Positions 59,624-64,000 of a DNA stretch of 64,000 nt are shown in pieces; position 1 is the first letter of the stretch, and every line of letters starts with the position of its first letter. Both the position numbers and the translations under genes were made by a program. This DNA is from Ktedonosporobacter rubrisoli (lineage in GTDB: Bacteria; Chloroflexota; Ktedonobacteria; Ktedonobacterales; Ktedonobacteraceae): positions 7,254,001 through 7,318,000 of the forward strand of contig NZ_CP035758.1 of the NCBI RefSeq assembly GCF_004208415.1, in the 5' to 3' direction. Below the pieces are notes generated by a model. That model did no database searches. It saw nothing but the letters and a program-made list of their open reading frames with translations, and was not told the DNA's origin.

Positions 59624-60046
59624 ATGGCTAAACGTATTAAGGCTGTAGTGCGCCTAGAGATTCCGGCCGGAAAGGCAAACCCGGCCAAGCCTGTCGGTAC
59701 CGCACTCGGTCCTCATGGCGTCAATATCATGATGTTCTGCAAGGAGTACAATGCGCGTACCGCCGACCAGGCCGGTATGATCATCCCTGCCGAAATCACT
59801 ATCTACGAAGATCGCTCCTTCACTTTTATTACCAAAACGCCTCCAGTGGCGTTCTTGCTGCGCACGGCGGCAGGCATTGAAAAGGGCTCTCCTACCCCCA
59901 ACAAGGCGAAGGTAGGCACGATCAGCCACGCGAAGCTGCGCGAGATCGCAGAGCTGAAGCTGAAAGACCTCAATGCTACCGATGTTGAAGCGGCTGAGCG
60001 CATTGTCGCAGGCACGGCCCGTAGTATGGGCGTCGATATCGAATAA
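59624..60046 (+). CDS. rplK: 50S ribosomal protein uL11
   Basis: 140 residues: AVVRLEIPAGKANPAKPVGTALGPHGVNIMMFCKEYNART...ITIYEDRSFTFITKTPPVAFLLRTAAGIEKGSPTPNKAKVGTI. It forms the stalk base that binds factor-dependent GTPases. GAGGAG lies 9-14 nt before the ATG. First of rplK-rplA. Confidence 0.97.
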   Translation: MAKRIKAVVRLEIPAGKANPAKPVGTALGPHGVNIMMFCKEYNARTADQAGMIIPAEITIYEDRSFTFITKTPPVAFLLRTAAGIEKGSPTPNKAKVGTISHAKLREIAELKLKDLNATDVEAAERIVAGTARSMGVDIE

Positions 60047-60118
60047 TACTCACTTACAAAAGCAGGCGTGGCCCGAAAGTCACTGCGGTTCGAGCCTCAA
60101 GGAGGGCAAAAACAGACT

Positions 60119-60826
60119 ATGAAAAACGAGCATGGGAAAAAATATCTGGAGGCTGCTAAGCTTGTCGATCCTGCCAAGCTGTATGAGCCCCAGGAAGCCG
60201 TTTCACTCCTCAAGAAAATCAATTATGTAAAGTTTGACCCAACCATCGAAATCCATATGAAGCTCGGGGTCGATCCCCGTCACGCCGATCAGATGGTGCG
60301 TGGCGTCGCTATGCTGCCAGCGGGAACCGGTAAAGAGGTAAAGGTGCTGGTCTTCACACAGGGCGAGAAGGTTGCCGAGGCGGAGAGCGCGGGGGCAGAT
60401 TTCGTTGGCCTCGATGATCTCATTAAGCAAATCGAAGGCGACTGGCTGGGTTTTGACGTGGCCATTGCCACCCCTGATGTGATGGGTAAGGTAGGCCGCC
60501 TGGGTAAGAAACTCGGACCCCGTGGCTTGATGCCGAGCCCCAAAGCTGGTACAATTACCTTTGATCTGGCTAAAACTATTCGCGAGGTCAAAGCAGGTCG
60601 CGTTGAATTTAAGGTTGACAGAACCGCCCTGCTACATATCCCGGCCGGCAAGCTCTCGTTCAGCGAAGACGCTTTGATGTCGAACATCTCCTCGGTTATC
60701 GATGCCGTGGTACGTGCGCGTCCTTCCGGCGCCAAGGGAACCTATGTCAAGAGCGTAGTGCTTACATCCACAATGTCGCCAAGCTTGCGCCTGGATGTTC
60801 CTACCGCACTCGCCCTCAAGCCATAA
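60119..60826 (+). CDS. rplA: 50S ribosomal protein uL1
   Basis: 235 residues from the ATG at 60119: GKKYLEAAKLVDPAKLYEPQEAVSLLKKINYVKFDPTIEIHMKLGVDPRHADQMVRG, GRLGKKLGPRGLMPSPKAGTI. The frame is open further upstream (to 60068) but homology starts at MKNEHGKKY. GGAGGG lies 14 nt before. L1 forms the mobile stalk at the E site and often represses its own operon. Confidence 0.96.
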   Translation: MKNEHGKKYLEAAKLVDPAKLYEPQEAVSLLKKINYVKFDPTIEIHMKLGVDPRHADQMVRGVAMLPAGTGKEVKVLVFTQGEKVAEAESAGADFVGLDDLIKQIEGDWLGFDVAIATPDVMGKVGRLGKKLGPRGLMPSPKAGTITFDLAKTIREVKAGRVEFKVDRTALLHIPAGKLSFSEDALMSNISSVIDAVVRARPSGAKGTYVKSVVLTSTMSPSLRLDVPTALALKP

Positions 60827-60935
60827 GGGCTTTTTGCCAAGAAGTAGCGCCAGGGCCAGGAAGATAGCGTAGATTGAGTCCGCAAGCTTCATGAGCCTGG
60901 CAAAGCGTAGAACTTAAAAACTTAATAGGCTTTAA
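60827..60935. other. spacer after rplA
   Basis: About 110 bases with AGGGCTTTTTGCC near the start, a possible weak terminator stem. A promoter for the leader transcript may lie here, but no good boxes were seen. Confidence 0.35.
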
Positions 60936-61103
60936 CCGAAGACAGCAAGCATGCCACAGGCATATAAACGACGTAAACGTCGGCTTGCCGAGGGATCACA
61001 CAAAGCGCTAACGCTGTGCTGCGCCATCTTTCGCGAGCAGCGGCACGAGCAGCAGAATGATTTTTCCAGGCCTTCGGTTGTTGAAATCGAAGGCCTTTTT
61101 CTA
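60936..61103 (+). ncRNA. ribosomal protein L10 leader (rplJL autoregulatory element) with terminator
   Basis: The leader begins CCGAAGACAGCAAGC and pairs with GGCTTGCCGAGG (about 60999), as in the Rfam L10 leader (CCGAAGACAGCAGG...CCUGCCGAGG). It ends with the terminator AGGCCTTCG...CGAAGGCCTTTTTCT (61068-61102). L10(L12)4 binding should switch it to termination. Upstream of rplJ, where it is expected. Confidence 0.8.
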
Positions 61104-61157
61104 TACCATCTGGCATTCCGCTCAGATTATCTATCCTCGGAAAGGAGGGAAGCATAC

Positions 61158-61694
61158 ATGCCAACACAGGCAAAAGCCGAAAAAATTGAAGAGTTAACAG
61201 ATAAGCTCAGCCGTGCGACGGTGGCCATCTTGATGCAGACCCAGGGGCTTAGCGTTAAAGACATGACCGAGCTGCGCAGCAAGATGCGTGCCGCCAAGCT
61301 TGAGCTGCAGGTCACGAAGAACACGCTCCTGCGTATTGCCTCGGAGCGCAACAACATGACCGAGGTTGACAAAGGCATCTTTAATGGCCAGACGACAGTA
61401 GCCTTCGGTTATGAAGACGAAGTTGCCGCCGCTAAAGCTGTCGCCGATTATGTGCGCACATCCAAGGTGGCTCAGCTCAAATCAGCCATTCTAGGTGGTC
61501 GCACGCTCAACGCTAATCAGGTTGAGGATCTTGGCAAGATTCCCGGCGGCAAAGATAGCATCAAGGCCCAGGTAGTCGGTACAGTCCAGGGCCCAATGTC
61601 TACCACGTATAGTCTGTTGACCGCGCCATTGCGAGATCTGTGCTATGTATTGCAAGCCCGCGCCGATCAACTCGGTGAATCAAAAGCAGAATAA
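61158..61694 (+). CDS. rplJ: 50S ribosomal protein uL10
   Basis: 178 residues from ATG 61158 (AAAGGAGGG 8 nt upstream): KAEKIEELTDKLSRATVAILMQTQGLSVKDMTELRSKMRAAKLELQVTKNTLLRIASE..., the usual L10 start. An upstream-open frame back to 60951 runs through the leader and is not real. L10 anchors the L7/L12 stalk. Regulated by the leader at 60936-61103. Confidence 0.96.
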   Translation: MPTQAKAEKIEELTDKLSRATVAILMQTQGLSVKDMTELRSKMRAAKLELQVTKNTLLRIASERNNMTEVDKGIFNGQTTVAFGYEDEVAAAKAVADYVRTSKVAQLKSAILGGRTLNANQVEDLGKIPGGKDSIKAQVVGTVQGPMSTTYSLLTAPLRDLCYVLQARADQLGESKAE

Positions 61695-61724
61695 TTTATC
61701 TACACATATAAGGAAGGAAGTACC

Positions 61725-62108
61725 ATGTCTGTAGCAAACATTATTGAGGAAATCGAAAAGCTAAACGTTCTGGAGCTGGTTGAGCTGAGCAAGACCCTGC
61801 AGGAAAAATGGGGCGTAAGCGCTGCCCCCGTCGCCGCTGGCCCGGCCGTAGCTGCCGCTGCCGCTCCCACTGAGGCTGCTGCCCCTGTTGAGGAGAAGAC
61901 CGAATTCGACGCAGTGCTGACCGACGTCGGCTCCAACAAGATCCAGGTCATCAAAGTTGTGCGTGAGCTCACCGGCCTGGGCCTGAAAGAGGCGAAGGCA
62001 GTCGTCGACGAGGCTCCCAAGCCCGTTAAGGAAGGCGTCTCCAAGGAAGAGGCCGAGAAAGTTGTTGCTAAACTGGCCGAGGTTGGCGCCAAAGTCGAGA
62101 TCAAGTAG
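61725..62108 (+). CDS. rplL: 50S ribosomal protein bL7/L12
   Basis: 127 residues: N-terminal dimer helix (IIEEIEKLNVLELVELSKTLQEKWGV), Ala/Pro hinge, and C-terminal domain KTEFDAVLTDVGSNKIQVIKVVRELTGLGLKEAKAVVDEAPKPVKEGVSKEEAEKVVAKLAEVGAKVEIK. It recruits elongation factors. Follows rplJ by 30 nt and ends at a terminator. Confidence 0.97.
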   Translation: MSVANIIEEIEKLNVLELVELSKTLQEKWGVSAAPVAAGPAVAAAAAPTEAAAPVEEKTEFDAVLTDVGSNKIQVIKVVRELTGLGLKEAKAVVDEAPKPVKEGVSKEEAEKVVAKLAEVGAKVEIK

Positions 62109-62184
62109 TTCTCTTGTATCCCTCCTCAACCCAGGAGAGAAGCTGACGGGCTAGAGATATTTCTGCCAGGCTTCTCAAGGCGAG

Positions 62185-62215
62185 AAAGAGACGCGATTCG
62201 TTGCGTCTCTTTTCC
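62185..62215 (+). terminator. terminator of the rplJL operon
   Basis: AAAGAGACGC-GATTCGTT-GCGTCTCTTT followed by TTCC. Confidence 0.8.
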
Positions 62216-62229
62216 TTCCATGCTATAAT
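62201..62229 (+). promoter_or_regulatory. promoter of rpsO
   Basis: TTGCGT (62201-62206), 17 nt, TATAAT (62224-62229). The -35 box overlaps the rplJL terminator. It would make an untranslated leader of about 310 bases before rpsO. Confidence 0.6.
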
Positions 62230-62235
62230 GCAAAC

Positions 62236-62548
62236 GGAGAAGTAAACAGTTTGCAATTTTGCTGCCAAAAAGGCACTTACGCATTCGCTGTGCAGCATCG
62301 AGAGCAGTGTGCCTGAATACCTGGTCCGCTACGGAACCGCTCATTTTGTAGGAATTGCATGAGGACAAAGGCGGCGAAAGCGCGCAGCTTGGAGTATGCA
62401 TGCGCTCCAACTTCCCTGGAACAGAAAAGAGCAATTCCTGTTCCTTGCCTGAAGAAGGGCAACGTATGGAGAGGGCTCCATACGAAGTGCGGATATTTCA
62501 CCGCAACACAAATGTTATCTTGTACAAGAAGGCAGGTGAATAAAGAAC
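62236..62548 (+). other. long untranslated leader of rpsO
   Basis: About 310 bases, no convincing gene. Contains CGTATGGAG-AGGG-CTCCATACG at about 62463-62484, a clean hairpin, and other short stems. rpsO leaders in several bacteria fold to bind S15 for autoregulation, but no known S15 leader class could be confirmed by eye. Confidence 0.4.
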
Positions 62549-62818
62549 GTGGCATTGACCGTCGAAGAAAAAGCAGATATTATTGCTAATTCCCGTGTAC
62601 ATGAAACCGACACAGGTTCGCCTGAAGTCCAGGTTTCGATCCTGACACGGCGTATCAACCAGCTTACAGAGCACCTTAAGCTTCATAAGCATGACCTCCA
62701 TTCACGTCGGGGCCTGCTAATGCTAGTTGGGCAACGCAGACGTTTGCTGTCGTATCTCAGCAAGAAGAGCCCGGAACGCTATCGCGCCTTGATCGCAAAG
62801 CTTGGCCTGCGCCACTAA
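62549..62818 (+). CDS. rpsO: 30S ribosomal protein uS15
   Basis: 89 residues from GTG 62549: MALTVEEKADIIANSRVHETDTGSPEVQVSILTRRINQLTEHLKLHKHDLHSRRGLLMLVGQRRRLLSYLSKKSPERYRALIAKLGLRH. This is the complete S15 fold. AGGTGA lies 11-16 nt upstream. It precedes pnp, as in many bacteria. Confidence 0.96.
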   Translation: MALTVEEKADIIANSRVHETDTGSPEVQVSILTRRINQLTEHLKLHKHDLHSRRGLLMLVGQRRRLLSYLSKKSPERYRALIAKLGLRH

Positions 62819-62837
62819 TCACGGGGTTAGTGCGTAC

Positions 62838-62883
62838 GCGGTCGGCGCAATCATGGCCCGCGCCGTACATTATGGCCGACCGC
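62838..62883. repeat. inverted repeat between rpsO and pnp
   Basis: GCGGTCGGC (62838-62846) pairs with GCCGACCGC (62875-62883), with inner GGCGC/GCGCC-like pairing. No T run of note follows, so a processing or RNase III-type stem is as likely as termination. Confidence 0.5.
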
Positions 62884-63144
62884 AGCACAGTTTTCTCCAT
62901 ATTACGGAAACCCGGGGCATTGTACTGAAACGGATAGAGAGCAGAATAAGAACTAACGAAGACGATAGGCAGAGGATATCCCCACACAGGTTTGTAACCA
63001 ACGCACAAGGATAAGACCGCAGAGAGACAAGACGGTAAGTGTTGTAAGAGTGACTGCACCCAGTTATGGTAAACAGATGGGATGTAACAAGCTCTAGTTA
63101 GAGTTGAACTAAAAGTAAATAGGGTGCCATTAGTCGGAGGAAAT

Positions 63145-64000
63145 ATGATTCATCGTCAAGAAGCTGTCATCGGGGGCCGGGTCATGAGTATTGAGACCGG
63201 TCGTGTGGCAGAACAAAGTAGTGGCGCAGTGCTGGTGCGCTACGGGGACACGGTTCTCCTGGCAACTGTGGTTGGCAGCGATGAGCCCCGTGAAGGTATT
63301 GATTTTTTTCCATTAACAGTTGACGTAGAAGAACGCATGTATGCCGCAGGAAAGATTCCTGGCGGCTTTATTAAACGTGAAGGTAGAGCTACAGAACACG
63401 CCATCCTCGCTTGCCGCCTCGCTGATCGTCCTCTTCGCCCTCTCTTTCCCAAAGGTTATCGCAATGATGTACAGATTATCATCACTGTGCTCTCAGTAGA
63501 CCAGGAAAATGATCCCGATATTATGGGTATTGTTGGCGCTTCGGCTGCTCTCAGCATATCCGATATCCCGTTCGCGGGACCGGTTGGCGCAGTGCGCGTG
63601 GGCTATATCGACGACCAGCTGGTGATCAATCCGCTGGAATCACAGATGAGCCGCAGCAAGCTCGATCTGGCTATAGCAGGCACTGCCGACGCGGTGATGA
63701 TGGTTGAGGCTGGGGCCAAAGAGCTTCCCGAATCCATGATGCTTGAGGCAGTGCGCTTCGGACACGAGCACCTGCAAGAGACCATCAAGATGCAAGAGAA
63801 GCTGATGCAGGCTGTGAATATAGCCAAGCGCCCGTTTGAGCCACCTATGGTTGACGAAGAGTTACAGTCCAAGGTGGCTGCATTTGTATTACCCCGCTTT
63901 GAGGCTGCCGTTAATAACCCGAATAAAGCAGCTCGCTCGACGGCTTTGAGCCTGGTCCAGGACGAGCTGATTGCGGCCTTGGGTGAAGAGTATCCCGAGC
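63145..64000 (+). CDS. pnp: polyribonucleotide nucleotidyltransferase, partial (runs past the window)
   Basis: The first 285 residues are present. First RNase PH domain is seen as GVEIGRR-like VIGGRVMSIETGRVAEQSSGAVLVRYGDTVLLATVVGS, then DFFPLTVDVEERMYAAGKIPGGFIKREGRATEHAILACRLADRPLRPLFPKGYRNDVQI and the linker alpha region. It degrades RNA 3'-5' with phosphate. ATG 63145 follows GGAGG by 4 nt. Downstream KH and S1 domains lie outside. Confidence 0.95.
   Translation, partial: MIHRQEAVIGGRVMSIETGRVAEQSSGAVLVRYGDTVLLATVVGSDEPREGIDFFPLTVDVEERMYAAGKIPGGFIKREGRATEHAILACRLADRPLRPLFPKGYRNDVQIIITVLSVDQENDPDIMGIVGASAALSISDIPFAGPVGAVRVGYIDDQLVINPLESQMSRSKLDLAIAGTADAVMMVEAGAKELPESMMLEAVRFGHEHLQETIKMQEKLMQAVNIAKRPFEPPMVDEELQSKVAAFVLPRFEAAVNNPNKAARSTALSLVQDELIAALGEEYPE

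Overview
The window looks like a chromosomal stretch of a soil-type, many-regulator bacterium, most likely Chloroflexota and by resemblance Ktedonobacteria. This is inferred from the mix of families (luciferase-like monooxygenases, many small XRE regulators, MmyB-type XRE, proline-rich membrane proteins, an FDLD-type lanthipeptide precursor) and moderate G+C. No marker was compared by search. The right-hand 8 kb is a conserved housekeeping block: tRNA-Tyr, tRNA-Thr, tuf, rpmG, secE, nusG, rplK, rplA, an L10 leader, rplJ, rplL, then rpsO and the start of pnp.

Layout. 1-3 kb: a partial PIG-V-like glycosyltransferase, two paralogous mini-XRE proteins and an unknown protein. 3-10.4 kb: an ECF sigma/anti-sigma pair, a degraded copy of part of an MFS gene, a secreted beta-helix protein, the intact DHA2-type MFS exporter and a TauE/SafE permease. 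10.6 kb: an isolated 5S rRNA gene with a near-consensus promoter. 11-13.6 kb: MarR plus a flavin monooxygenase, and a frameshifted DUF4870 protein. 13.9-19.4 kb: a proteostasis block on the minus strand (tig, clpX, lon; lon is frameshifted and clpP is not between tig and clpX). 19.7-26 kb: tRNA-Gly and tRNA-Leu, ppk1, a LysM-CHAP hydrolase, an amidohydrolase and an alpha/beta hydrolase whose nucleophile serine is Gly. 26.6-28.5 kb: a cluster of five very small genes (two overlapping unknowns and three XRE paralogs). 28.7-42.4 kb: accessory metabolism and one-component regulators (two TetR, MerR, MmyB-XRE, AraC) beside small oxidoreductases, thioesterase, RidA, VOC and aldo-keto reductase genes; a zinc-ribbon/rpsU pair sits among them. 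42.4-43.8 kb: an IS3-like remnant and a GC-rich esterase gene between two 59-bp direct repeats. 43.9-51.4 kb: tRNA-Met, an orphan class I lanthipeptide precursor, PPOX, epimerase, HxlR, GNAT, amidohydrolase and MerR-GyrI genes. 51.7-56 kb: twin initiator tRNAs, a 43-codon peptide gene, rsgA, selA and a PemK-like toxin with a small upstream partner.

Many regulators sit next to readable dyad operators (MarR 11050-11094, TetR 29346-29398, TetR 30766-30785, MerR with a 19-nt promoter spacer at 35968-35998), which ties each one to its neighbour. Two genes (lon and the DUF4870 gene) are each broken by what looks like one missing base in a G run, so either real decay or homopolymer sequencing error is in play. 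The most interesting single item is the lanthipeptide precursor at 44311-44475, which has no modification enzymes nearby.
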